In this document: one piece after another, positions 15,186 through 23,389 of the stretch
Layout: each line of letters begins with the position of its first letter
Numbering within the stretch: position 1 is the first letter of the stretch
DNA from: Palsa-459 sp035510855
GTDB taxonomy: Bacteria > Actinomycetota > Acidimicrobiia > Acidimicrobiales > RAAP-2
Length of the DNA: 34,388 nt
Assembly: GCA_035510855.1 (NCBI GenBank)
Contig: DATKGG010000071.1
Span: forward strand, 1-34,388
Direction of reading: 5' to 3'
Program-made: the position numbers and the translations under genes
The notes under the pieces: model-generated
Told to the model about the DNA's origin: nothing
Seen by the model: only the letters and a program-made list of their open reading frames with translations
The model's database searches: none

Positions 15186-15950
15186 TCAGCTCGTGCCCCG
15201 CAACATCGTCAATGCCGCAGCCGCCAGGCGCTCGGGCGCCTCGGTCGGGACGAGATGGCCCACCGCGTCGAGCACCTCGAGGGTGGCGGTCGGCGCGACA
15301 CGCTGGGCTGCCAGGGCGACGTCGAGCGGCACGGTCGTGTCGTCGCGGCCCCAGACGAGTGCCACGGGGCAACGCAGCTGGGCGAGCTCGGCCTCGTAGG
15401 ACTCCGCGACCATCGCGACCAGCACGTCGCGCACGACCCCGGTCGCGGCTCGGTAGTCGGCCGAGCCGTAGCGACGCCGGGCCGCCTCCAAGCGGGCTGG
15501 CGCCACCAGCCCGAGGCGCGAAGCGGCCCTGACCGCCCGGTAACGCTGCGATGGCCTGCCGTGCGGCATGGACGACCGCACGAGCGGCACCCCGCTGAGG
15601 ACGACCCCTGCGACGGCCTTGGGGCTCGAGGCCGCGAGGCACACCGCCACGCGCCCGCCGAACGAGTGGCCCACGAGGATCGGCGGCACGCCGCTCGAGG
15701 CGACGGACTCGACGAGACCGGCGAGCTGGGCCGCGTAGCCCCTCGCCCCCATGCCAGCCGCAGGGGGCGGCGTCGCCCCGAAGCCCGGCAGGTCAAGGGC
15801 CACCGAGCTCACGCCTCGCTCCACGAGGACGTCGGCCACGCGTGCGAAGTCCTCGGAGGTGCGGCGCCAGCCGTGCAGGAGCAGCACGCTCGGCGCGCCG
15901 TCGCCGGCCGTGGTGCCGAATACCGCGCCATCGAGGAAGGCACGCAGCAC
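15186..15950 (-). CDS. Alpha/beta hydrolase
   Basis: A 254-residue cytoplasmic protein of the alpha/beta-hydrolase fold. It shows the oxyanion-loop motif VLLLHGWRR, the nucleophile elbow VGHSFGGR (Ser), the acid in VWGRDDTTVP and the catalytic His in DAVGHLVPTEAP. Substrate unknown; esterases, lipases and haloalkane-type enzymes share this fold. GTG 15950 is supported by TAGCCT ending 6 nt upstream and no Shine-Dalgarno. It is the first gene of the hydrolase-murF-ddl set and is transcribed away from the helicase gene. A role linked to the envelope is inference from position only. Confidence 0.85.
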   Translation of the reverse strand: MLRAFLDGAVFGTTAGDGAPSVLLLHGWRRTSEDFARVADVLVERGVSSVALDLPGFGATPPPAAGMGARGYAAQLAGLVESVASSGVPPILVGHSFGGRVAVCLAASSPKAVAGVVLSGVPLVRSSMPHGRPSQRYRAVRAASRLGLVAPARLEAARRRYGSADYRAATGVVRDVLVAMVAESYEAELAQLRCPVALVWGRDDTTVPLDVALAAQRVAPTATLEVLDAVGHLVPTEAPERLAAAALTMLRGTS

Positions 15951-15956
15951 GCCCGC

Positions 15957-15962
15957 AGGCTA
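15957..15962 (-). promoter_or_regulatory. Leaderless -10 element for the hydrolase-murF-ddl operon
   Basis: TAGCCT on the minus strand ends 6 nt before GTG 15950. Confidence 0.55.
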
Positions 15963-16008
15963 CCAACGCGTTTTCTCGTAAACGGCCCGTTCGCGCGCGG
16001 CGCGGTGC

Positions 16009-16024
16009 TCGCGGGCGCCCGCGA
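16009..16024. repeat. 16-bp perfect palindrome between divergent promoters
   Basis: TCGCGGGCGCCCGCGA reads the same on both strands. It lies about 25 bp upstream of the helicase -10 box and 47 bp from that of the hydrolase, so it could be an operator. In DNA this GC-rich, chance palindromes are not rare. Confidence 0.4.
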
Positions 16025-16049
16025 CCGAGATCGGGTCACCACACCTCGG

Positions 16050-16055
16050 TAGGTT
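16050..16055 (+). promoter_or_regulatory. Leaderless -10 element for the helicase gene
   Basis: TAGGTT ends 6 nt before ATG 16062, with no ribosome site. Confidence 0.55.
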
Positions 16056-16061
16056 GCCGAC

Positions 16062-17603
16062 ATGGCGCGCCCTGACGACGAGGCGCTCGGCTTCACGCCC
16101 GAGCAGCTCGAGGCGATCGAGGCGACGGACCGACGCGTGGTCGTCCGCGCGGGCGCAGGCGCGGGCAAGACGCGAGTGCTGACCCAGCGCGTCGTGCGCA
16201 GGGTGACCGACGAACAGCTCGACCCTCGCCACGTGCTCGTCGCGACCTTCACCCGCAAGGCGGCAGGCGACCTGCGCACGCGCCTGCACCGCGCAGGCGT
16301 CGAGGGCGTCCGGGCTGGCACGTTCCACCGCGCCGCGCTCGAGCTCGTGCGCGACGCGCGCTCCCAGCGTGGACAGGCGCCGCCCGTGATCGCGTCGGAC
16401 CGCCACCGGCTCTTCGTCGAGCTCGCCTCGGATCTCGGGCTCACGCTGCCCGCGCCTGCGATCGCTCGCCTCGAGGCCGAGGTGTCGTGGGCGAAGTCCC
16501 GACGCCTCGACGCCACGACCTACGAGGCGGGCGCGCGCGCCGCGCGCCGCCGCCTCCCGACCTCGATCGATCAGATGCATCGCGTGCTCGACGGCTACGA
16601 CCAGCTCTGTCGGCGACGCGGCGTACTCGACTTCGACGGGCTGCTCGAGGAGGCGACGACGCTGCTTGAGCGCGATGAGGAGGTGACCGACGCCTTCCGA
16701 TGGCGCACGAGGCTCTTCTTCGTCGACGAGCTCCAGGACATGAACCCCGCGCAGTTCGACCTCCTCGCGGCAATGGTGGGCGACGACCCCGACCTGTTCG
16801 GCGTCGGTGACCCCAACCAGTCCATCTACGGCTGGAACGGCGCGGACGCGAACCTCTTAGACCAGATCGCCGCACGATGGCCGCCGACCAAGGTCCTGAC
16901 CCTGCCGCGCAACCACCGCTCGACGGAGGCCATCGTGCGCGCCGCGACCGCGGCGCTCGACGAGGGGCCCCTCGACCTCGTCGCGGCCACCGAGGGCGGC
17001 GAGCTCCCGCGGATCATCGCCTTCGAGGACGCCGCCGGTGAGGCCGCCGGAGTCGCGGCGTGGTGCCGCGCGATGCACGGCCCCTCGTGGTGGTGGCACC
17101 AGACCGCCGTGCTCGCGCGCACCAACGCCGCGCTCGACGGGCTGGCGGCGGCCTGCGCGGCTGCGGGCGTGCCCACCATCCGGCTCGGCGCCGAGCACAC
17201 CCCCGCGTCGGACCTCGAGGCCGATCTCCCGCGGCGCTGGGACCCGAGCGACGTCCCCGACGCGGTCGTGCTCTCCACGATCCATCGCGCAAAGGGGCTC
17301 GAGTGGGACAGCGTCGCGGTGACGGGACTGACGGAGGGCTCGTTGCCGATCTCTAGTGCGACGACGAGCGCCCAGCTCGACGAGGAGCGGCGGCTCCTCT
17401 ACGTCGCGATGACGAGGCCCGAGTCGAGCCTGCTGTGCACCTGGTCGTCCGACGGCGGCACCAAGGCACGCTCGAGGTTCCTCGCGCCGGTCGCGGCGAC
17501 GCTCGAGAAGATGGCCGCGGAGCGTCGCCCGCTCGAGGGCGACGCTCGGTCGCGACGGATCGCTGAGCTCCGAGCCGCGCTCCCGCCGAGACCCGAGGGC
17601 TAG
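16062..17603 (+). CDS. Compact UvrD/PcrA-family (SF1A) DNA helicase
   Basis: A 513-residue ATP-dependent 3'-5' helicase. Motifs in order: Q-motif FTPEQLEAI, Walker A AGAGAGKT (residues 30-37), FTRKAAGDLRTRL (Ia), AGTFHRAAL (Ib), FFVDELQDMNPAQFD (II, with Leu where Phe or Tyr is usual), GDPNQSIYGWNGA (III), RNHRST (IV), STIHRAKGLEWDSV (V) and RRLLYVAMTRP (VI). All catalytic motifs are intact. UvrD and PcrA are usually 650-780 residues; the missing length is mainly in the 2B region between motifs IV and V, and there is no C-terminal HRDC or nuclease domain. A role in DNA repair is likely. Confidence 0.92.
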   Translation: MARPDDEALGFTPEQLEAIEATDRRVVVRAGAGAGKTRVLTQRVVRRVTDEQLDPRHVLVATFTRKAAGDLRTRLHRAGVEGVRAGTFHRAALELVRDARSQRGQAPPVIASDRHRLFVELASDLGLTLPAPAIARLEAEVSWAKSRRLDATTYEAGARAARRRLPTSIDQMHRVLDGYDQLCRRRGVLDFDGLLEEATTLLERDEEVTDAFRWRTRLFFVDELQDMNPAQFDLLAAMVGDDPDLFGVGDPNQSIYGWNGADANLLDQIAARWPPTKVLTLPRNHRSTEAIVRAATAALDEGPLDLVAATEGGELPRIIAFEDAAGEAAGVAAWCRAMHGPSWWWHQTAVLARTNAALDGLAAACAAAGVPTIRLGAEHTPASDLEADLPRRWDPSDVPDAVVLSTIHRAKGLEWDSVAVTGLTEGSLPISSATTSAQLDEERRLLYVAMTRPESSLLCTWSSDGGTKARSRFLAPVAATLEKMAAERRPLEGDARSRRIAELRAALPPRPEG

Positions 17604-17618
17604 GCGAGTGAGTCAGCT

Positions 17619-18208
17619 TCACCCTGCGCGGGCACTGGCCCACTGTGCCCTATCGGCCCACCGCACACTGCAGGCGGCGTTGACGTCAACGTGAGCATCA
17701 AAACCGCACGCCGTGCATCAGAACAATCGCCGGTGATCGCCGGCCCGCCTCGGTGATGTCCTTGGGGGTGCCCCGGACCTCGCGGTACGTCTTGACCGTG
17801 ACCTTGCCGATCTCGAAGAGATGGAGCCTGCGCTCACGGGCCTTGAGCTTCCAGCCACTGCGGTCTTCCACTGCAGCGAGTCGAACCGGGTCCTCGCCTT
17901 GCACCTCGGATAACCGGGCTTCTCGCCACGCCTGCAGCGCTCGTAGAAGTCCGAGAACGAGCGATCCAGGCGCCTGAGCGTTTTTCTCGAGAGACGTACA
18001 CGCCGAGCTCGAGGACCTCGGGACGATCTTCCCTGAGCTCGGGAGGGATCCGGCACAGCTGGAAGCAGCCGACCGATCGGCGTTCCCACTTCCTGGCCCC
18101 TGTGCGCTCCTCCAGGTTGTTGTAGAGCTCGCACTGCAGCCAAAGGGCGTGTTCAAGAGGGCTGACCTGCCGCACCGCCGGATCGAGCCGAGAGCGAAGG
18201 TCCGACAC
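17619..18208 (-). pseudogene. tnpB: Decayed TnpB (IS200/IS605- or IS607-type accessory nuclease)
   Basis: Three minus-strand frames together give TnpB pieces. The N-terminus has RSRLDPAVRQVSPLEHA and CELYNNLEERTGARKW (about 18100-18200). The middle has LRRLDRSFSDFYERCRRGEK and PGYPRCKARTRFDSLQW (about 17890-17990), then WKLKARERRLHLFEIGKV. The C-terminus has DAHVDVNAACSV, which matches the last RuvC block (D-x-N-A-A), and a stop at 17619. RuvC I and II and the first zinc-knuckle cysteines are missing, so there is an internal deletion as well as at least two frameshifts. It is not functional. No TnpA is visible. Confidence 0.8.
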
Positions 18209-18269
18209 TGGCTCACGAGACCAGCCCTTTGGATCGGAGGTGACAGTCAGATTGAGCCACTACCAGGGG

Positions 18270-18275
18270 TAGCCT
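18270..18275 (+). promoter_or_regulatory. Leaderless -10 element for glcD
   Basis: TAGCCT ends 7 nt before ATG 18283; no ribosome site. Confidence 0.55.
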
Positions 18276-18282
18276 CGCGGCA

Positions 18283-19683
18283 ATGGCCGCCATCGACCGG
18301 TCGGTGGTCGCCGATCTCACCGCCGGACTGGGCCCGGGTCGCGTGACCGCGGGCGAGCAGATCAGCGCCGACGACTGCCACGACGAGTCGCTGCACGCGC
18401 TCGGGACCCGGCCGCGGTGCGTCGTGCGGCCCCGGACGACCGACGAGGTCGCCCACGTCGTCAAGGTGTGCGCGCGCCACGACGTCCCGATCGTCGCGCG
18501 GGGGTCGGGCACCGGGCTCTCGGGCGCAGCGACCCCCCTTGCCGACGGCGTCGTCGTCGCGTTCGACGCGATGTCGAGCATCAAAGAGATCGACCTCGAC
18601 AACCAGGTGGCCGTTGTCGAGCCCGGCGTCACGCTCCGAGCACTCGACGCCGCGCTCGTGGCGACCGGGCTGCGCTATCCGGTATACCCCGGCGAGCTGT
18701 CGGGCTCGATCGGCGGCAACGTGAACACGAACGCCGGCGGCATGCGCGCGGTCCGACACGGCGTGACGCGCAACCACGTCGTCGGGCTCGAGCTGGTGCT
18801 CGCCGACGCGACGGTCATCCGGACCGGTGGGAAGGTGATGAAATCCTCGTCTGGCTACGACCTCACCCAGCTGGTCATCGGCTCGGAGGGCACGCTCGCG
18901 CTGGTCACGGAGGTGACCGTCCGGCTCGCGCCTGTGCTCCCCAACGCCTCGACGCTCCTCGTCGCCTTCTCGGACCTGAGCGCGGTGACCGCCGCGGTGC
19001 CTCGCCTGCTCGCCGCCGGACTCGCGCCGTCAATCCTCGAGTACCTGGACGCCGTCACAATGGTTGGGATCTCGCGAGCCGCGTCGCTCGAGTTCGGGGT
19101 GCCTGACGAGGTCACGGCGAAGACCGCCGCGTGGCTCGTGGTCCTCCTCGAGACACGCACCGCTGCCGCGCTCGACGCCGACACCGAGGCGGCCGCGACG
19201 ATCCTCGGGGACCTCGGCGCCCTCGACGTCTTCGTGCTCCCATCGGCATCGGCACGATCGCTGATCGAAGCTAGGGAGCGCGCGTTCTACGTGGCCAAGG
19301 CCGCCGGTGCCGACGAGATCGTCGATGTCGTGGTCCCGAGGGCCGCGGTCACCGACTACCTGGGCGTGGTCGCCTCGCTCGCCGAGGCCCACGGCGCCTT
19401 CATGGCTGGCTGCGGACACGTGGGTGACGGCAACGTGCACCTGTCGGTGTACCTGCCCGACGAGTCGCGGCGCACGGCCCTCCTCGACGAGCTGTTCGCC
19501 GCAGGGGTGGCCGCAGGCGGACAGGTCTCCGGCGAGCACGGCATCGGGCTGGACAAGCTCCGGCCGTTCCTCGCGCTCATCGACCCCGCGGTGCTGTCGC
19601 TCCAGCGACAAATCAAGGCGGTCTTTGACCCAGAGGGTCGACTCAACCCGGGCAAGCTGCTCGGTGACGGGAGGGCGAGATGA
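18283..19683 (+). CDS. glcD: FAD-linked 2-hydroxy-acid oxidase/dehydrogenase (GlcD type)
   Basis: A 466-residue VAO/PCMH-type flavoprotein. The FAD-binding half contains VARGSGTGLSGAATP, YPGELSGSIGGNVNTNAGG, KVMKSSSGYDLTQL and IGSEGTLALVTEV. The substrate half ends with GCGHVGDGNVHLSVYLP, GGQVSGEHGIGLDK and FDPEGRLNPGK, as in glycolate oxidase GlcD and D-lactate dehydrogenases. It probably oxidises glycolate or D-lactate to the 2-oxo acid. No GlcE or GlcF (Fe-S) subunit is next to it, so the electron acceptor is unclear. The last four bases overlap the start of the ThDP-dependent enzyme as ATGA, so the two are made together. Confidence 0.9.
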   Translation: MAAIDRSVVADLTAGLGPGRVTAGEQISADDCHDESLHALGTRPRCVVRPRTTDEVAHVVKVCARHDVPIVARGSGTGLSGAATPLADGVVVAFDAMSSIKEIDLDNQVAVVEPGVTLRALDAALVATGLRYPVYPGELSGSIGGNVNTNAGGMRAVRHGVTRNHVVGLELVLADATVIRTGGKVMKSSSGYDLTQLVIGSEGTLALVTEVTVRLAPVLPNASTLLVAFSDLSAVTAAVPRLLAAGLAPSILEYLDAVTMVGISRAASLEFGVPDEVTAKTAAWLVVLLETRTAAALDADTEAAATILGDLGALDVFVLPSASARSLIEARERAFYVAKAAGADEIVDVVVPRAAVTDYLGVVASLAEAHGAFMAGCGHVGDGNVHLSVYLPDESRRTALLDELFAAGVAAGGQVSGEHGIGLDKLRPFLALIDPAVLSLQRQIKAVFDPEGRLNPGKLLGDGRAR

Positions 19684-21239
19684 ACGGTGCGGTGACGCTG
19701 CTGGGCGCGCTCGCTCGAAACGACGTGACGACGTGCTTCATGAACCCGGGCACCTCTGAGATGCACTTCGTCGCCGCCCTCGACGACGTCGCCGAGGTCC
19801 GCGGGATCCTGTGCCTCTTCGAGGGCGTGGCCTCGGGGGCAGCTGACGGCTTCGCGAGGGTCACGGGCCGCCCTGCCGCCACGCTCCTGCACCTCGGCCC
19901 GGGCCTGGGCAACGCGTTCGCCAACCTCCACAACGCACGCCGAGCGCACGTCCCGATCCTCAACATCGTGGGCGACCACGCCACCTACCACGCGAGGTAC
20001 GACGCCCCGCTCGCCTCGGACATCGAAGCAATTGCCTCGGCACTCGACGGCTGGTTCCGCAGCTCGGCGCGACCCGACGACGTCGCCTCGGACGCCGCGG
20101 CCGCGATCGCCGCGGCCTTCGGTCCCCCCGGCCGCGTCGCGACGCTTGTCCTGCCCGCCGACGTCTCGTGGTCCGAGGTCGCCCACGAGCGCGAGCCGGT
20201 CGCTCGACGCGCCATCGTGGGCGACGTGCCCGGCCACGTTGTCGACCAGATCGCCTCGGCGGTGCGGAACCGCGCCGCGGTCCTCCTCCTCGGGGGGACG
20301 GCGCTACGTGCGCGGGGTCTCGCCGCGGCAGCGCGCATCACGGCGCAGACGGGGTGCAAGGTCCTCCACGAGACGTTCCCGACGGTGCTCGACCGGGGTG
20401 CAGGCGTCTTCGCGCCTGAGCGCCTCAACTACCTGGCGGAGTTCGCCGCGGCCCAGCTCGGCGGCGCCGAGGTCCTGGTCCTGTGCGGGGCCGTCGAGCC
20501 GGTGAGCTTCTTCGCGTACCCGAACATCTCGTCGCGGCTGGTCCCCGACGGCTGCGAGGTGCTCGAGCTCGCCGACCTCAGCGTCGACGCGCCCGGGGCC
20601 CTCGAGGCCCTCGCCGACGCGCTCGGCGCCCCGGACCACCCCGCGCTGCCCGAGCCCGTGGAGCGTCCCGCGCGGCCCACGGGCCCGCTTGACACGCGCT
20701 CGCTCGCCGCGGCGATCGGGTCGCTGCTCCCCGAGGGCTGCGTCGTGGTCGACGAGTCCAACACCTCGGGCGTCGGCCTCCTCGGCGCCACCGTCGGCGC
20801 ACCGCGCCATGAATGGCTGACGAACACCGGCGGGGCGATCGGCTTCGGGCTGCCCGCCGCGGTGGGCGCCGCGGTGGGGGCGGGCGGGCGGCGCGTCGTG
20901 TGCATCGAGTCGGACGGTTCGATGTCCTACACGCCCCAGGCCCTGTGGACCATGGCACGCGAGGGGCTCGATGTGTCCGTCGTCTGCTGCTCCAACGACA
21001 GCTACGCGATCCTCAACTACGAGCTGTCGAGGGTGGGCGCGACCGCCAGCGGCGAGCGCGCCAAGGCGATGCTCGACCTCACGGGCCCGACGCTCGACCT
21101 CGCCGCCACCGCGCGTAGCTACGGGGTGCCCGCAGAGACCGTGACGACAGCCGATGAGCTCGTCGTCGCGTTCGAGAAGAGCCTCGCGACGCCCGGACCG
21201 ACCTTCATCAACGCGAGGCTGGCCTCGATCTTCCGGTGA
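19680..21239 (+). CDS. ThDP-dependent acetolactate-synthase-like enzyme
   Basis: A 519-residue protein of the acetolactate synthase/benzoylformate decarboxylase superfamily. The N-terminal Pyr domain has FMNPGTSEMHF and the catalytic Glu48 in FEGVASGAADGFAR. A central domain follows, then the C-terminal PP domain with the diphosphate motif as ESDGSMSYTP and the metal-binding Asn in CCSNDSYAIL. Glyoxylate carboligase lacks this Glu, so a plain Gcl call is not supported. Anabolic IlvB is usually about 600 residues and sits beside ilvN, which is absent here. Pairing with GlcD suggests the oxo acid made upstream is decarboxylated or condensed here; this is inference. Confidence 0.82.
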   Translation: MNGAVTLLGALARNDVTTCFMNPGTSEMHFVAALDDVAEVRGILCLFEGVASGAADGFARVTGRPAATLLHLGPGLGNAFANLHNARRAHVPILNIVGDHATYHARYDAPLASDIEAIASALDGWFRSSARPDDVASDAAAAIAAAFGPPGRVATLVLPADVSWSEVAHEREPVARRAIVGDVPGHVVDQIASAVRNRAAVLLLGGTALRARGLAAAARITAQTGCKVLHETFPTVLDRGAGVFAPERLNYLAEFAAAQLGGAEVLVLCGAVEPVSFFAYPNISSRLVPDGCEVLELADLSVDAPGALEALADALGAPDHPALPEPVERPARPTGPLDTRSLAAAIGSLLPEGCVVVDESNTSGVGLLGATVGAPRHEWLTNTGGAIGFGLPAAVGAAVGAGGRRVVCIESDGSMSYTPQALWTMAREGLDVSVVCCSNDSYAILNYELSRVGATASGERAKAMLDLTGPTLDLAATARSYGVPAETVTTADELVVAFEKSLATPGPTFINARLASIFR

Positions 21240-21270
21240 CCGCGGCGAGCCGACGTCGTCCGCGGCTCAC
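21236..21270. terminator. Shared hairpin spanning two convergent stop codons
   Basis: GTGA-CCGCGG (21236-21245) pairs with CCGCGG-C-TCAC (21260-21270) with one bulged C and a 14-nt loop. The arms contain the TGA of the ThDP enzyme and the TGA of the solute-binding protein. There is no T-run, which is common for actinobacterial terminators. It would work for both strands. Confidence 0.5.
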
Positions 21271-23270
21271 TTGCGCCATGACTCGGGTGTGATCGCCCCA
21301 AGCGGGGAGACGACCACCCCGGCGATCGACGCGCGCGTCTCGACCAAGCTGACGGTGCTCGGCAGCCAGACGACCGGCAGCTCGGTCTCGAGGAACGACG
21401 CGTAGCTCGCGAGCGCCGCGGACGACCTGAGCGTCGCGGTGACGAGCGCGGTCTCGTGCGAGTCGTCGTAGTGCCCGACGTTCCACGGCGAGCCCTCCGC
21501 GAAGTTCCACTCGCCCGAGGGGTAGTAGTCCGGCGCGTACTGCCAGCCTCCGTCCCAGCTCGCGAGGTCCCAGCTCCCGAGCGGCCCGGCCAGGTCGGCC
21601 AGGACCTCGGCGGGCGTCTGCTCGTCGAGCCTGAACTTGATGCCGACGCGCCCCGCGTCGAGCCGGAGCGTGGCCAACGACGCCACGAGCGCGTGGGACG
21701 AGGGCGCGAAATCAATCGTGAACGACAGCGGCGTGCCCGTGGGGATCCCGGCCCCGCACTTGGTCGCGACGGTGCACGTGGCGACCTTTCCTGGGGCCAC
21801 GTGCCAGCCATGCGCCGCGAGGAGGGCGGCCGCCTTCGCGATGCTGAAGCGATACGACGACGAGGCGGACGAGGCGTAGGGACTCGGGGGGTTCGTCGGG
21901 ACGGGGCCGTCGGTCGCGACGCCATAGCCGTTGAGGCCCTGGTCGATCATTGTCGTCTGGTCGACCAGCTCTTGGAGGGCCTGTCGGAAGTAGGGCTGCC
22001 GGAACACCCTGCCCGCGTGGCCGCCCGCACCGAGCCTCGAGTCGAAGTTGTAGGGCATGTAGCTCGTGGCCCACGGGGCCGCGACGGACTCTCGGTACCC
22101 CTCCTTCGCGAACGGGTTCCGGTGCGCGGCCGCGCCGAGCGAGGTCACCTTCGGGGCGTCCGCCAGCGGCAGCGGGCCCTGGTCGACCTGCCCCGCCGCG
22201 ACGAGGGCCTCGCAGGCAGACGCCCCGTCGCAGGGGACGAACGCGAGCGCCGCGGCAGACGGCGTGGGGCCCGATGCGCCCGCGGCGCGGTTCGGCGTGA
22301 GTGTGATCGCCCCGGTGCCCACGTGGTAGGCAGCGAGGCGCCAAGGGCCATCGCTCGTCCGCCACGCCGCGGCGACCGCGGTGCGCGGCGCCGAGTAGTC
22401 CTTTGTGTCCGCCGACATCGAGCGCATGAGGTACACGACGTCGACGCAGCGCTGCGCCTGGGCGATGCTCGTCGCGGCCACGACGGTCTTCGTGCCGAGC
22501 GGGTCGATGAAGGTGCGGCTGGGACCGCTGTTGGCGTCCCCGATCCAGTGGGTGCCGTAGCAGCCCGCGGAGGCGATCGGTCCCGTGTAGTGGCCCCGCG
22601 CGCCGCGGATGCTCGTGGGCCCGGTGCTCGGCAGGTGCGGATGTGTGGGCTCATAGACGTCCCAGAGCCCAGGCAGCGGCGTGATCTGGCTCAGCTCGTT
22701 GTCCGTGAACCAGGTCGGGTTGACCGGTCCCGCGAGCGTGAACGTGACGGTGTTCCCGCCGACCGAGACGTCGCGGACGTCGTCGGGAATGCCGACCAGC
22801 TGGCTCCCCCTGAGCGGGGCGAGGTAGTCGCCCCACATGCCGGGGTACGCCGCGAGGAGGTTCATCCACTCCATCACGCCCTGCGCGGTGACACCCTCGC
22901 CGTTCGACCACTTGCGACCGGGCTTGAGCGTCACCGACACGATCGTGTTGCCGTCGGAGTAGACGGGCGGGAACGCGAGCGACGCCGCGACGTCCAGCGA
23001 GACGGACCCTCTTGAACCGAAGTTGTACAGCGGTCGGTACATGAGCTGCTCGAATCGGTCGACGTTCGACGTCGTGAGCTCGTCCGCTGACCCGTACGGA
23101 TAGGCCCAGCTAGGTGTCGCCGAGGTGTCCGACGCGATGCGGATCGTCCAGGGCGTCTTCGCCGACGTCGCCGTCCGGACCGTCGCAGCCGAGGCGCCGC
23201 CCCACACGAGTGCGACCACCACGACGACCGTCGCCCCGCTCCACTGCGCACGACGCCTCACAGGTGGCAC
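21267..23270 (-). CDS. ABC transporter family 5 solute-binding protein (peptide/nickel class)
   Basis: A 667-residue exported protein. A basic n-region (PPVRRRAQW) precedes a hydrophobic core and an AxA-like cleavage region (GGASAAT); no lipobox cysteine is seen, unusual for a Gram-positive binding protein. The mature part has family 5 features: FEQLMYRPLYNFG, VTLKPGRKWSNGEGVTA, the FRQPYFRQALQELVDQTT block, and WDLASWDGGWQYAPDYYP near the end. It would deliver oligopeptides or similar ligands to an importer. It is not next to permease genes; the importer at 30400-34388 is a possible partner. GTG 23270 is used as start, without a clear ribosome site. Confidence 0.85.
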   Translation of the reverse strand: MPPVRRRAQWSGATVVVVVALVWGGASAATVRTATSAKTPWTIRIASDTSATPSWAYPYGSADELTTSNVDRFEQLMYRPLYNFGSRGSVSLDVAASLAFPPVYSDGNTIVSVTLKPGRKWSNGEGVTAQGVMEWMNLLAAYPGMWGDYLAPLRGSQLVGIPDDVRDVSVGGNTVTFTLAGPVNPTWFTDNELSQITPLPGLWDVYEPTHPHLPSTGPTSIRGARGHYTGPIASAGCYGTHWIGDANSGPSRTFIDPLGTKTVVAATSIAQAQRCVDVVYLMRSMSADTKDYSAPRTAVAAAWRTSDGPWRLAAYHVGTGAITLTPNRAAGASGPTPSAAALAFVPCDGASACEALVAAGQVDQGPLPLADAPKVTSLGAAAHRNPFAKEGYRESVAAPWATSYMPYNFDSRLGAGGHAGRVFRQPYFRQALQELVDQTTMIDQGLNGYGVATDGPVPTNPPSPYASSASSSYRFSIAKAAALLAAHGWHVAPGKVATCTVATKCGAGIPTGTPLSFTIDFAPSSHALVASLATLRLDAGRVGIKFRLDEQTPAEVLADLAGPLGSWDLASWDGGWQYAPDYYPSGEWNFAEGSPWNVGHYDDSHETALVTATLRSSAALASYASFLETELPVVWLPSTVSLVETRASIAGVVVSPLGAITPESWRK

Positions 23271-23304
23271 CTCGTGATCTCGACGTCCGGATCGATGAAC
23301 AACG

Positions 23305-23320
23305 CGGCCCGCGCGGGCCG
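23305..23320. repeat. 16-bp perfect palindrome upstream of the solute-binding protein gene
   Basis: CGGCCCGCGCGGGCCG is its own reverse complement and lies 35-50 bp before GTG 23270. Candidate operator; its high GC makes chance occurrence possible. Confidence 0.35.
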
Positions 23321-23354
23321 ACGAGCCAACCGTAGTGGCTGGCTCCCACCGGAT

Positions 23355-23377
23355 CGTGCCGCATCACCCGCGGCACG
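23355..23377 (-). terminator. Hairpin after the GNAT gene
   Basis: CGTGCCGC and GCGGCACG form a perfect 8-bp stem with a 7-nt loop, starting 12 bases after the minus-strand stop at 23390. No T-run follows. It separates the fabZ-xth-GNAT set from the solute-binding protein gene. Confidence 0.5.
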
Positions 23378-23389
23378 ACCGCGCTCGTG

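Noticed and set aside
13666..15399. 577-codon open frame on the plus strand
   Set aside because: Shadow of the MurF-like gene, with the same charged low-complexity pattern.
19680..21239. Glyoxylate carboligase or anabolic acetolactate synthase
   Set aside because: The catalytic Glu48 argues against Gcl. The short length, the ESDGS form of the ThDP motif and the absence of ilvN argue against IlvB.
21456..23015. 519-codon open frame on the plus strand
   Set aside because: Antisense to the solute-binding protein gene, which has a signal peptide and recognisable family blocks.
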